The notes under the pieces: model-generated
Told to the model about the DNA's origin: nothing
Seen by the model: only the letters and a program-made list of their open reading frames with translations
The model's database searches: none
Program-made: the position numbers and the translations under genes
Shown here: positions 52,665-62,982 of the stretch, piece after piece
How positions within the stretch are numbered: the stretch's first letter is position 1
Layout of the letters: the number at the start of each line of letters is the position of its first letter
From: DASSJF01 sp035934535
GTDB lineage: Bacteria > Sysuimicrobiota > Sysuimicrobiia > Sysuimicrobiales > Segetimicrobiaceae
DNA length: 64,000 bases
Reading direction: 5' to 3'
Assembly (NCBI GenBank): GCA_035934535.1
Contig: DASYXS010000075.1
Location: 1-64,000 of the forward strand

Positions 52665-54164
52665 ATGAGCAAAGCGATGACCCACAGCCCGCGAACGGGC
52701 CCGTACACCGACCTGCGCGACTGGCTCCGGGCCGTCGAGCGGATGGGCGAGCTCCGCAGCGTCGAGGGGGCGACGTGGGAAGAGGACATCGGCCGGATCT
52801 CCGAGATGCTGCACCACACCGAGGAGTCGCCGGCCGTGCTGTTCGACGCCGTGCCCGGTTACCCGACGGGCCGCCGCGTCCTCGTCAATCCGCTCGGCGC
52901 GCGTCGCCGCCTCGCCTTTACCCTCGGAATGGATCCGGGGATCGGCGCGCTCGAAATGATCGACGCCTGGGAAGAACGGCTCAACCGCCTCGATCCGGTG
53001 CCGGTCCGGGAGGTGCGGGACGGTCCCGTGCTCGAGAACGTCCTCGAAGGCGACGCGATCGATCTCTACAAGTTTCCGACGCCGAAGTGGCACGAAGAGG
53101 ACGGCGGCCGGTACATCGGCACGGCCGTCGCCGACGTGACGCGCGATCCCGACTCGGACTGGATCAACTTCGGCACGTACCGCGTGATGATCCACGACCG
53201 CAACCATGCCGGTCTGTACATCTCGCCGGGCAAGCACGGCCGGCTGCATCGCGACAAGTACTTCGGGCGCGGAGAGCCCATGCCGGTGCTCGCGATCGTG
53301 GGCATGGATCCGATTCTCTTCCTCGCGAGCTGCCTCGAAGTTCCACTCGGGGTCAGCGAGTATGAATGGGCCGGCGCGGTGAAGGGGGAGCCCGTGGAGA
53401 TCATCCGCGGGCGCCACACGGGCCTGCCGCTTCCGGCGCACGCCGAGATCGTGATCGAAGGCGTCGTGCACCCGAACGCGCGGCTCATGGAGGGGCCGTT
53501 CGGCGAATGGACCGGCTACTACGCCAGCGGCAGCCGCGAGGAGCCGGTCATCGACGTGAAGGCGATCTATCACCGGAACGATCCCATCCTGATGGGCTGC
53601 CCGCCCGAGAAGCCGCCGTATGAAGCCCATCATTTCCGCAAGTACCTGCGGTCGGGGCTGCTGCGTAAGGCGCTGAAGGACGCCGGCGTGCCCGGCATCA
53701 CGGGCGTGTACTGTCATCCGGTCGGCGGCTGCCGGCTTCTGTACATCGTCGCCATCAAGCAGATGTATCCGGGCCACGCGCGGCAGGCGGGGCTGCTCGC
53801 CTCGCAGGTGCGCGCGGGCGCCTACCTCAACCGTATGGTCGTCGTCGTGGACGAGGATATCGACATCACAGACCTCAACGACGTCATGTGGGCCGTGCTG
53901 ACCCGGGCCGATCCCGAGGCCGACTACGAGATCATCCGCCGCTGCTGGAGCGGCCCGCTCGATCCGGCGATCCACCCGGACCGCAAGGGCTTCAACTCGC
54001 GGGTGATCATCGATGCGACGCGCCCGTGGGAGTGGAAGGACCGGTTTCCGACGCCGATCGGGCCCGCCCCGGCGTACAAGCGCGAGACGCGCGAGCGCTG
54101 GGGCTGGCTCCTGCGTGAGCCAGAGGCGTCCGCGGGGGACGGCGGCGAACCCGAGGGCCGCTGA
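52665..54164 (+). CDS. UbiD-family prenylated-FMN decarboxylase, copy 3
   Basis: 499 residues. Arg173 in GTYRVMIHDRNH and Glu276/Glu281 in MEGPFGEWTGYY complete the catalytic triad. YKFPTPKWHEEDGGRYIGT and PLDPAIHPDRKGFNSRVIIDATRPWEW are shared nearly word for word with copy 1, so the two are close paralogs. ATG 52665 has GGGAGG 6 bases upstream; a longer N-terminus in this frame runs antisense to the cupin. Monocistronic and divergent from the bicupin-eutA pair. Substrate unknown. Confidence 0.93.
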   Translation: MSKAMTHSPRTGPYTDLRDWLRAVERMGELRSVEGATWEEDIGRISEMLHHTEESPAVLFDAVPGYPTGRRVLVNPLGARRRLAFTLGMDPGIGALEMIDAWEERLNRLDPVPVREVRDGPVLENVLEGDAIDLYKFPTPKWHEEDGGRYIGTAVADVTRDPDSDWINFGTYRVMIHDRNHAGLYISPGKHGRLHRDKYFGRGEPMPVLAIVGMDPILFLASCLEVPLGVSEYEWAGAVKGEPVEIIRGRHTGLPLPAHAEIVIEGVVHPNARLMEGPFGEWTGYYASGSREEPVIDVKAIYHRNDPILMGCPPEKPPYEAHHFRKYLRSGLLRKALKDAGVPGITGVYCHPVGGCRLLYIVAIKQMYPGHARQAGLLASQVRAGAYLNRMVVVVDEDIDITDLNDVMWAVLTRADPEADYEIIRRCWSGPLDPAIHPDRKGFNSRVIIDATRPWEWKDRFPTPIGPAPAYKRETRERWGWLLREPEASAGDGGEPEGR

Positions 54165-54169
54165 ACCGG

Positions 54170-54204
54170 ACGCCGGCCGCCGGGAACACCGCCCCGGCCG
54201 GCGT
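54170..54204 (+). terminator. Hairpin downstream of ubiD copy 3
   Basis: Perfect 10-base-pair stem: ACGCCGGCCG (54170-54179) with CGGCCGGCGT (54195-54204), 15-base loop, starting 6 bases after the stop. A short T/C stretch but no true T-run follows, so termination may be partial. Confidence 0.55.
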
Positions 54205-54299
54205 TCTGCTCTGCAGAAGGCCCGATGGAAGGACCGCGCGACGTCCCGTCCGAAGCGCAAGGAACGGCGGGGGGGACAACGTCTGCTCGGGGGGTTGCG

Positions 54300-55382
54300 A
54301 TGAGAACACGGCCGGGCTCGTCTTGCGTGTGGACCGCGTGCGTCGTGCTGCTGCTTGCCGGGGTGGTCGCGGTGTCGCTCCTCGTCGGGCGCGTCGCCGG
54401 CGCGGACATGTCGTTCGCGCTGGCCCTCCCGAACGTCGTGATCCCGCCGGTTCAGGGCAAGACCGGCTCCTTCGACATTATGGAAGTCGACCAGGCCGCG
54501 CACCGGCTGTACGTCGCCGACCGCACGGACACGGGCGTCGATGTGTTCGACGTCTCCTCGCCCGCGGCGCGCTACCTGAAAACCATTCCGGCCGGCACCG
54601 GGACCAACGGGGTATCGGTGGCCAAGAACGTCAACAAGCTGTTCGTGACGACGAACGACAGCCGCGTCCTCATCGTCGACGTGAACCCGCCCTCTCCGCA
54701 TTACGACACGGTTATCGCGTCGCTCTCGACCGGCGGGAAGAAGCGCACCGACGAGCTGGACTACGACCCGCGCGACCGGAAGATGTACGTCGCGAACAGC
54801 GACGACGGCATCGTCACCGCGATCGACGCGGTCGGGAACCGGATCATCAAGCGGTTCCTCAACCTGGGAGACGGGCTCGAGCAGCCCCGCTACGATGCCG
54901 GCAACGGCATGATGTACCTGACATCCTCGGACCAGAACGCCGTCTTCCAGTTCGACCCGGCGCGCGACGTCCTCGTCAAGAAGTTCGACGTCGGGGCGGC
55001 GTGCAACCCGAACGGCCTCGGTATCAATCCCAAGACGAACCAGGCGCTGCTGGGCTGCAGCAACAAGAAGACGCCGATGGCGGCGCTGTGGGACCTCAAC
55101 GCGGGGAAGGTCATCCAGACGTTCACCCAGGTCGGCGCCGGCGATATGATGCTCTACAGTCCGCAGGCGGATCTCTTCTTCTTCGCGGCGTCCAACTACC
55201 CGCCCGCGCCGGTGATGGGCGTGTTTACCGCCACCGGCGTGCACTGGGTCGCCAACATCCCGACGCTGCGGGGCGCACACGCGGTGGCCTTTGACGAGAC
55301 CAACCACGTCCTCTACACGATCAACCAGGCCCCGAACCAGGCCGGTCTCATCGCGTTCTGGCTGCAGTCGATCCCTCGGTAG
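54300..55382 (+). CDS. Exported YVTN/WD40-like beta-propeller protein
   Basis: 360 residues. N-terminal membrane or signal segment (CVVLLLAGVVAVSLLVGRVAGA), then propeller-like repeats: DIMEVDQAAHRLYVADRTDTGVDVFDV, GVSVAKNVNKLFVTTNDSRVLIVDV, ELDYDPRDRKMYVANSDDGIVTAIDA and AVAFDETNHVLYTINQ. Such proteins act as extracytoplasmic scaffolds, binding proteins or lactonases; no catalytic residue is evident. ATG 54300 sits just before the hydrophobic segment; ATG 54225 is an alternative. The binding protein gene follows 29 bases later. Confidence 0.8.
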   Translation: MRTRPGSSCVWTACVVLLLAGVVAVSLLVGRVAGADMSFALALPNVVIPPVQGKTGSFDIMEVDQAAHRLYVADRTDTGVDVFDVSSPAARYLKTIPAGTGTNGVSVAKNVNKLFVTTNDSRVLIVDVNPPSPHYDTVIASLSTGGKKRTDELDYDPRDRKMYVANSDDGIVTAIDAVGNRIIKRFLNLGDGLEQPRYDAGNGMMYLTSSDQNAVFQFDPARDVLVKKFDVGAACNPNGLGINPKTNQALLGCSNKKTPMAALWDLNAGKVIQTFTQVGAGDMMLYSPQADLFFFAASNYPPAPVMGVFTATGVHWVANIPTLRGAHAVAFDETNHVLYTINQAPNQAGLIAFWLQSIPR

Positions 55383-55411
55383 CTCGCGGGCGTCCGAGAG
55401 GTGATGATGCG

Positions 55412-56635
55412 GTGAAGACGCGTGCGCACGTGACGGCTTTCTTGCCGCGGCGGGCGCGCCTCGCGGCGCCGGCCGCCGCGGCACTGCTCGCCTGCTTGCT
55501 CGCGCTTCCGGACGCGGTCCCGTGGGCCGCCCCGGCGCCGTACGTCATCAACGCGATCATGCCGTTGACCGGCGGCGGGGCCTTTCTGGGACAGCCCGAG
55601 AGCCAGGCGCTGCAGATCGTGGAGCGTCTCACCAACGAGAAGGGCGGCATCCAGGGGCGTCCGATCCACTTCGCCTTCCATGACGACCAGACGAGCCCGC
55701 AGGTGGGCGTGCAGCTCGCCGGCCAGATCTTGGCCGGCAAGGTGCCGCTGATCGTGGGATCCTCGCTCGTCGCGATCTGCGCGGCCATGGCGCCGCTGAT
55801 GAAGGACGGGCCGGTGGAGTACTGCCTCTCGCCCGGGATCCATCCCGCGGAAGGCAGCTACGTCTTCACCGCCAGCGTCTCTACGCGGGATCTCGCGGCG
55901 GCCCTCATTCGCTACTTCAAAGGAAAAGGGTGGACACGCATCGCCGTCCTGACGTCCACCGACGCGACGGGTCAGGACGCCGAACAGAACGTCAACGCGA
56001 TCGTGGCGCTGCCGCAGTATCAAGGCGTTGTCCAGGTCGTCGCCCGGGAGCACTTCGACCCGCACGACGTGAGCGTCGCCGCGCAGATTGCGCGGATCTC
56101 CGCCGCGAAGCCGCAGGCGCTGATCGCGTGGAGCACGGGCGCCCCGATCGGCACCGTCTTCAAGGGCATCGCGCAGAACGGGCTCAGCATTCCGGTCGCC
56201 ACGACGAACGGCAACCAGACGTACGGGCAGATGAAGCAGTACGCATCGTTCCTGCCCCAGGACCTCTATTTTCCGACGAGCGCCTGGCCGGCCTACGAGG
56301 CTCTGCCCGCCGGCCGCGTGAAGATCGCCCAGAAGATTTTCTACGACGCATTTCAGGCGGCGAACCAGAAGCCCGATCTCGGCGCGTCGCTCGCGTGGGA
56401 TCCGGCGCTCCTCGTAGTCGACGCGCTCCGGCACCTCGGGACGGAGGCCACCGCATCGCAGATCCGGGACTATCTGCTCCACCTGCGGGGCTTCGCCGGC
56501 ATCAACGGGATCTACGACTTCAAGACGAGTCCCCAGCGCGGCCTCAACCTGGATGACGCGATCGTCACCCGCTGGGATCCCGCGCGACAGGCGTGGGGCC
56601 CCGTCAGCCGGTTCGGCGGAGAGCCTGTGAAGTAA
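55412..56635 (+). CDS. LivK-like ABC transporter substrate-binding protein
   Basis: 407 residues. Signal segment (LAAPAAAALLACLLALPDAVPWAAP), then a type I binding-protein fold: PYVINAIMPLTGGGAFLGQPESQALQIVERLTNEKGGIQGRPIHFAFHDDQTSPQVGVQLAGQIL and GKGWTRIAVLTSTDATGQD. GTG 55412, preceded by GAGGTGATG. No permease gene is adjacent; the livFG plus fused livHM set at 31.8-35.3 kb lacks a binding protein and is a candidate partner. Ligand unknown. Confidence 0.87.
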   Translation: MKTRAHVTAFLPRRARLAAPAAAALLACLLALPDAVPWAAPAPYVINAIMPLTGGGAFLGQPESQALQIVERLTNEKGGIQGRPIHFAFHDDQTSPQVGVQLAGQILAGKVPLIVGSSLVAICAAMAPLMKDGPVEYCLSPGIHPAEGSYVFTASVSTRDLAAALIRYFKGKGWTRIAVLTSTDATGQDAEQNVNAIVALPQYQGVVQVVAREHFDPHDVSVAAQIARISAAKPQALIAWSTGAPIGTVFKGIAQNGLSIPVATTNGNQTYGQMKQYASFLPQDLYFPTSAWPAYEALPAGRVKIAQKIFYDAFQAANQKPDLGASLAWDPALLVVDALRHLGTEATASQIRDYLLHLRGFAGINGIYDFKTSPQRGLNLDDAIVTRWDPARQAWGPVSRFGGEPVK

Positions 56636-56682
56636 CCCGCGCGCGATCGGGCCCTCCCGCCTGGTATGCGGGGGGCCGATGT

Positions 56683-56688
56683 TATACT
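56683..56688 (+). promoter_or_regulatory. -10 element of moeA operon, near-leaderless start
   Basis: TATACT, five of six matches to the -10 consensus. Only 10 bases separate it from the moeA ATG at 56699, so transcription would begin within a few bases of the start codon. No good -35 was found. Confidence 0.45.
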
Positions 56689-56698
56689 CTAGGTTGCG

Positions 56699-57940
56699 AT
56701 GCCTGGATTCACGACGCTGGTGACCCCGCAGGAGGCCAAAGAGCGGTTCGCTCGCGCGTACACGCCGCGCCCCCGCGGGATCGAGCATGTCCCGCTCGCG
56801 GAGGCGTACGGCCGCGTGCTGGCGCGGGACGCGATCGCGGGGGAGGACCTGCCCGCCTTCGACCGCTCCACCGTGGACGGGTTCGCCGCCCAAGCGGACG
56901 ACGTGTCGTCGGCCGGTCCGGACGCCCCGGCGGTGCTGCGCCTCGCGGGAGAAGTGCAGATGGGCGAGACGGCCCCGGTCGCCGTCGGGACGGGCGAGAC
57001 GGTCCGCATTCCGACCGGCGGCATGCTGCCGCCCGGCGCGGACGCGGTCGTCATGCTCGAGGACGTAGAGGAACGCGACGGCCGGATCGCGGTACGGCGT
57101 CCCGCCCGGCCGGGCGACAACGTGATTCGCCGCGCCGAGGATGTGCGCCGCGGCGACGTGGCGCTGCGGCCCGGCACGCGCCTTCGGCCGCAGGATATCG
57201 GCCTGCTGGCCGCCATCGGGATCACCGACGTGCCGGTGTTCGTCCGGCCGCGGGTCGCGATCATCGCGACCGGCGACGAGATCGTGCCCGCCGACCGGAC
57301 CCCGGAGGGCGGGCAGGTGCGGGACGTCAACACCTACGCGCTCGCGGCGCTGGTGCGGCAGGAGGGCGGGGTGGCGCACCTCGCCGGCATCGTCGAGGAT
57401 GTGTACGACGTGCTGCTGCGGGCGCTGCGGGACGCGCGGGCGGACTCCGATCTGGTGCTCGTGAGCGGCGGCAGCTCCGTCGGTGAGCGGGACGCCGTGG
57501 CGCGTGCGATCGGCGAACTCGGCCGGCCCGGCGTGATCGTGCACGGGGTGAGCATCAAGCCGGGCAAGCCCACGATTCTTGCGCTCGTCGACGGCACGCC
57601 GGTCATCGGGCTGCCGGGACACCCGGTGAGCGGGATGGTGATCTTCGACGTGTTCGTGCGTGACGTGCTGCGCGGCCTCGCTGGCCGGAACGCCGCGCGG
57701 CCGTTCGGCCGCGTCGTCCGGGCACGCCTCGCCCGGCCGATTCCGTCGGCCGGCGTGCGGGAAGACCACATCCGGGTGTACCTCGAGCAGCGGGACGGCG
57801 GGGTCCAGGCGATACCGGTGCTCGGCAAGTCCGGCATCATCACCACGATGACGCGGGCCGACGGCATCGTGGTGGTGCCGATCGGCCGGCGCCTGCTCGA
57901 GGCCGGGGCGGACGTGGACGTGGAGCTCTTCGAGCCGTGA
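56699..57940 (+). CDS. moeA: Molybdopterin molybdenumtransferase MoeA
   Basis: Inserts molybdate into adenylylated molybdopterin. 413 residues. PAFDRSTVDGFAAQADDV is the domain-1 signature, IPTGGMLPPGADAVVMLEDVE and RAGDN-like PARPGDNVIRRAEDV follow, and the MogA-like domain has IIATGDEIV, VLVSGGSSVGERD and HGVSIKPGKPTILALVDGTPVIGLPGHPVS. Heads a moeA-moaC-mogA operon with overlapping genes. Confidence 0.95.
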   Translation: MPGFTTLVTPQEAKERFARAYTPRPRGIEHVPLAEAYGRVLARDAIAGEDLPAFDRSTVDGFAAQADDVSSAGPDAPAVLRLAGEVQMGETAPVAVGTGETVRIPTGGMLPPGADAVVMLEDVEERDGRIAVRRPARPGDNVIRRAEDVRRGDVALRPGTRLRPQDIGLLAAIGITDVPVFVRPRVAIIATGDEIVPADRTPEGGQVRDVNTYALAALVRQEGGVAHLAGIVEDVYDVLLRALRDARADSDLVLVSGGSSVGERDAVARAIGELGRPGVIVHGVSIKPGKPTILALVDGTPVIGLPGHPVSGMVIFDVFVRDVLRGLAGRNAARPFGRVVRARLARPIPSAGVREDHIRVYLEQRDGGVQAIPVLGKSGIITTMTRADGIVVVPIGRRLLEAGADVDVELFEP

Positions 57941-58476
57941 CGGGGCGGCGCCTGGGCCTACGGCATGAGCCGGGACGCCGCGCCCGCCTGACGCACGTCG
58001 GCCGGCGGGGGGCGCGCATGGTCGACGTCGGCGGGAAAGCCGAGACCGTTCGCGAGGCGGCGGCGCGCGGCGAAGTCGTCATGCGCCCGGCGACCCTCCG
58101 GATGATCACGCGGGGAGAAGCGCGCAAGGGCGACGTGCTGACCGTCGCGCAGATCGCCGGCATCGCGTCGGCGAAGCGGACGTGGGAGTTGATTCCGCTG
58201 TGCCACCCGATCCCGCTGACGGGCGTCGCGGTGACGCTCGAGGCCGACCCGGCGCGCAGCCGGGTGCTGATCGAGGCGCGGGTGCGGACGCGCGGGCGCA
58301 CGGGGGCGGAGATGGAGGCCCTCGTGGCGGTGGCGACGGCGGCCCTCACCGTGTACGACATGGTGAAGGCGGTGGAGCGCGGCGTCGCCATCGAAGGAAT
58401 CCGCCTCACGAGCAAGTCCGGCGGCAAATCGGGCACCTACCGGTGGAACGGCCGGGAGGCGAAGCCCACACGATGA
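57937..58476 (+). CDS. moaC: Cyclic pyranopterin monophosphate synthase MoaC
   Basis: 179 residues. LTHVGRRGARMVDVGGK, KGDVLTVAQIAGIASAKRTWELIPLCHPIPLTGV, GRTGAEMEALVAVATAALTVYDMVKAVERG and KSGGKSG carry the conserved His, Glu, Asp and Lys residues of MoaC. GTG 57937 overlaps the moeA stop (GTGA); the first 17 residues are an extra tail, and an internal start may be used. Second step partner of MoaA, which is not in this window. Confidence 0.94.
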   Translation: MTGRRLGLRHEPGRRARLTHVGRRGARMVDVGGKAETVREAAARGEVVMRPATLRMITRGEARKGDVLTVAQIAGIASAKRTWELIPLCHPIPLTGVAVTLEADPARSRVLIEARVRTRGRTGAEMEALVAVATAALTVYDMVKAVERGVAIEGIRLTSKSGGKSGTYRWNGREAKPTR

Positions 58477-59003
58477 GCGCGGAGCCGGGAACGCGCCTCC
58501 GGGGCGTCCGCTGCGGCATCCTCACCGCCAGCGACTCGGTCAGCAAGGGTCAGGGCAAGGACGACAGCGGCCGATACCTCGCGGAGACTCTCGAGGCCGA
58601 GGGCGCGGACGTGCTCGCCCGCGTCGTCGTGCCGGACGACCTCGAGACGATCGCGCGCACACTCGCAGACATGGTGGATTCGCTGCGCGTCGACCTGGTG
58701 CTCACCACCGGCGGAAGCGGCGTCGCCCCCCGCGACGTGACCCCGGAGGCGACGCTGCGGGTCGTGGACCGGCAGATGCCGGGGATTCCGGAGGCGGCGC
58801 GGATTGCGACGGCCGCGCAGACGCCGCTCGCGATGCTGTCGCGGGCGGTCGCCGGAATCCGCGGCCGGACCCTGATCGTCAACATGCCCGGCAGCCCGAA
58901 GGCCGTGCGGGAATGGATGGACGTGATCCTGCCGGTGCTGCGGCACACGGTTGAGCTCTTACAAGAAAAGCGATTGGAGTGGGGCCGGGAACACCGGCCG
59001 TGA
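58473..59003 (+). CDS. mogA: Molybdopterin adenylyltransferase MogA/MoaB family
   Basis: 176 residues. CGILTASDSVSKGQGKDDSGRYLAE, DLVLTTGGSGVAPRDVTPEAT, GIPEAARIATAAQTPLAMLSRAVAGIRGRTLIVNMPGSPKAVREW are diagnostic of the MogA/MoaB fold. It adenylylates molybdopterin before MoeA acts. ATG 58473 overlaps the moaC stop (ATGA). Confidence 0.93.
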   Translation: MSAEPGTRLRGVRCGILTASDSVSKGQGKDDSGRYLAETLEAEGADVLARVVVPDDLETIARTLADMVDSLRVDLVLTTGGSGVAPRDVTPEATLRVVDRQMPGIPEAARIATAAQTPLAMLSRAVAGIRGRTLIVNMPGSPKAVREWMDVILPVLRHTVELLQEKRLEWGREHRP

Positions 59004-59007
59004 ACGC

Positions 59008-60988
<1,981 letters not shown>

Positions 60989-60996
<8 letters not shown>

Positions 60997-61387
60997 GGCC
61001 GCGCGCGATGCCGGTACCTGTTTTGCGTGCGGCCAGGCCAATCCGATCGGCCTTCGCCTGCGGTTCGAGCCGGACGGCGAGGGCATCCGCGCCGAGTTCA
61101 CACCCGGACCGCACTATCAAGGGTACGAGGGCGTGCTTCACGGCGGCATCATCGCCGCGGCGCTCGACGACGCGATGGCCAATCTGTTTCACCTGCGCGG
61201 CCGCGAGACCGTGACGGCCCGGATCGAGGTCCGGTACCGCCGCGAGGCGCCGATCGGACACCGGTTGATCGTGACCGCGCGGACGACGGGAGAGCGGGGC
61301 CGCTTTTTCACCGCGGAGGCGACGCTCGCCCTTCCGGATGGGACGTGCCTCGCCGAGGCGAGCGGAATGCTCGCGCGGAGCGGGTAG
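60989..61387 (+). CDS. PaaI-like hotdog-fold thioesterase
   Basis: 132 residues. CFACGQANPIGLRLRF at the front and HYQGYEGVLHGGIIAAALDDAMANLF, the HGG-containing thioesterase segment, followed by TARIEVRYRREAPIG. GTG 60989 has GGAGG 6 bases upstream; a GTG six bases earlier abuts that site. Acts on an acyl-CoA that is not identified. Overlaps the ABC-F stop and precedes smpB by 3 bases. Confidence 0.87.
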
Positions 61388-61390
61388 GGC

Positions 61391-61894
61391 GTGGCGGAGA
61401 AGAACGGCGAGGGGGACCTCCGTGTCGTCGCGACGAACCGCCGCGCGCGTCACGAGTACTGGATCGAGGAGACCCACGAGGCCGGGATCGCGCTGACCGG
61501 GACGGAAGTGAAGTCGCTGCGCGCCGGGCACGTCATCCTCGGCGACGCGTTCGCGCGGGTCGACCGGGGCGAGGCGTGGCTGTTGCATCTTCACATCAGC
61601 CCCTACGAGCAGGGCAACATCCAGAACCACGATCCGATGCGGACCCGAAAGCTGCTGCTGCACAAGCGGGAGATCATGCGCCTCGGCGCCCGCGTCCAGC
61701 AGCGCGGGTACACGCTGGTGCCGCTCCGCCTCTACTTTCGCAACGGCGTGGCCAAGGTCGAGTTGGGGCTGGCGCGCGGCCGCCATACCTACGACAAGCG
61801 CGAACGGATCGCCGAGCGCGATGCCCAGCGCCGCATCGCCCGCGCACTCGGCGCACGGGATGGAGGGCGGGGACCGTCCCGCCGTGGACGCTGA
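61391..61894 (+). CDS. smpB: SsrA-binding protein SmpB
   Basis: 167 residues. NRRARHEYWIEETHEAGIALTGTEVKSLRAGHVILGDAFARV, HISPYEQGNIQNHDPMRTRKLLLHKREI, YTLVPLRLYFRNGVAKVELGLARGRHTYDKRE and the basic tail are all SmpB hallmarks. Binds tmRNA and delivers it to stalled ribosomes. Its RNA partner ssrA lies 737 bases downstream on the same strand. Confidence 0.96.
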   Translation: MAEKNGEGDLRVVATNRRARHEYWIEETHEAGIALTGTEVKSLRAGHVILGDAFARVDRGEAWLLHLHISPYEQGNIQNHDPMRTRKLLLHKREIMRLGARVQQRGYTLVPLRLYFRNGVAKVELGLARGRHTYDKRERIAERDAQRRIARALGARDGGRGPSRRGR

Positions 61895-62541
61895 TGCCCA
61901 CGCTGAGCACGCTGGCCCTCTACGTCCCGGTGGCGCTCGTCATGGCGTTCACACCGGGCCCGGCAACCCTGTTCGTGCTGAGCCGCGCGTCTGCGCACGG
62001 GCGTGAGGCCGGGCTGCTCTCCGCCGCCGGCCTGCTGACCGGAACGCTGGGTCTGGTGGCGCTGGCGGCGCTCGGCCTGACCGGGGTGTTGGCGGGGGCG
62101 CCCGTCGCATTCGACGTGATCAAGACCGCCGGCGCCGCGTACCTCGTCTACCTCGGCTTGCGGACGCTCGTCGCGTCGAAGGACCGTGCCGCGACCTGGG
62201 CCGCCTCTCCCGGCCGCGCCGGTGCGGCCGCCGGCTCGACGCGGTTCTTCCGGGACGGGGTGGTGACGGAGCTGTTCAACCCCAAAGCGGCTTTGTTCTA
62301 CGCATCGGTGCTGCCGCAGTTCGTGGACGCGCGCCGGCCGGATGTGCCCCTGCAGATGTTCACGCTCGGCGCCGTCTTCGTTGTGTTTGGAGTCCTTTCA
62401 CTCGGACTGATCGCCGTTTTCGCCGGGACTCTGCAGGCCAAGCTCCGGCGCAGCGGCGCGTGGCGGGCCGCTGCGCGATGGGTGTCGGGCGGCGTGCTCG
62501 TCGGGCTCGGCCTGCGCCTCGCCGTCAGCCGGGTTCGATAG
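61894..62541 (+). CDS. LysE/RhtB-family amino-acid exporter
   Basis: 215 residues, about six hydrophobic helices. The family front VPVALVMAFTPGPATLFVLSRASAHGREAGLLSAAGLLTGTL, the KTAGAAYLVYLGLRTLV motif and FFRDGVVTELFNPKAALFYASVLPQFVD are typical. ATG shares one base with the smpB stop. Exports amino acids or homoserine-type compounds; the substrate is not evident. Confidence 0.9.
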   Translation: MPTLSTLALYVPVALVMAFTPGPATLFVLSRASAHGREAGLLSAAGLLTGTLGLVALAALGLTGVLAGAPVAFDVIKTAGAAYLVYLGLRTLVASKDRAATWAASPGRAGAAAGSTRFFRDGVVTELFNPKAALFYASVLPQFVDARRPDVPLQMFTLGAVFVVFGVLSLGLIAVFAGTLQAKLRRSGAWRAAARWVSGGVLVGLGLRLAVSRVR

Positions 62542-62630
62542 GCCGTGGACGAATAGACCTGGACGCGCGTGATAGAATTGACTAGGAAGGACACGGGACG
62601 CGCGGCGTGCTGCGCGCGCCTGTCAGTCTA

Positions 62631-62982
62631 GGGGGCGAACGGTCTCGACTGAGCTCGCAGAAGCAGGGTTGCGCGCCGAGGTGGTCCGGGTCCTCGCTAA
62701 ACAACCGGACGGCGCATACACGCCGATACACAGCTCGCACTCGCTGCTTAATTAAGTAGCGACGCTCCCCCCGCAGTGCCGGCGGGCGGGGAGTGGGCGT
62801 CACGAAGCCGGCTGCTCCGGGCCTCTTCGCTCCGGGAGGACCGGCTAAGACCTAGAGAGCTAGCGGGACCGGTATCCGGTCTGCGGGAGACCGGTTCCGC
62901 GAATTCAAAGCGCAGGCTACGCGCGTAGACGCTCTGCCCTCGCGGCTCTAGGACGCGGGTTCGATTCCCGCCGCCTCCACCA
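62631..62982 (+). ncRNA. ssrA: tmRNA (ssrA), tag ADTQLALAA
   Basis: Starts GGGGGCGAACGGTCTCGACT and ends with a T-arm GGTTCGATTCC and the acceptor GCCTCCACCA; the 5' GGGGGCG pairs with the 3' strand (one G-U). The tag frame is GCC at 62722 to GCT at 62748, giving ADTQLALAA, then TAA at 62749; ATAC precedes the resume codon much as in E. coli. A TAGAAT element at 62573-62578 may be the -10 of a precursor that is trimmed at the 5' end. The 3' end hosts an integrative element. Confidence 0.95.
62948..62982. mobile_element. Attachment site (attL-like) at the 3' end of ssrA
   Basis: The tmRNA T-arm and acceptor region coincide with the end of the integrase gene, which points into ssrA. This arrangement is typical for integration at tmRNA genes, with the element lying to the right and the tmRNA 3' end restored. 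The second copy should occur beyond the window, so core length cannot be measured. Confidence 0.75.

Noticed and set aside
20082..56635. The whole catabolic region as one mobile island carried by the integrase at 62.9 kb
   Set aside because: The integrase points into ssrA from the right, so its element lies beyond 62983, not to the left. No integrase, transposase or flanking repeats were seen around 20-56 kb.
62948..62982. The AGIEPAS tail of the integrase as a conserved protein motif
   Set aside because: It is the antisense translation of the tmRNA T-arm, a common artefact of genes ending in tRNA-like sequence.
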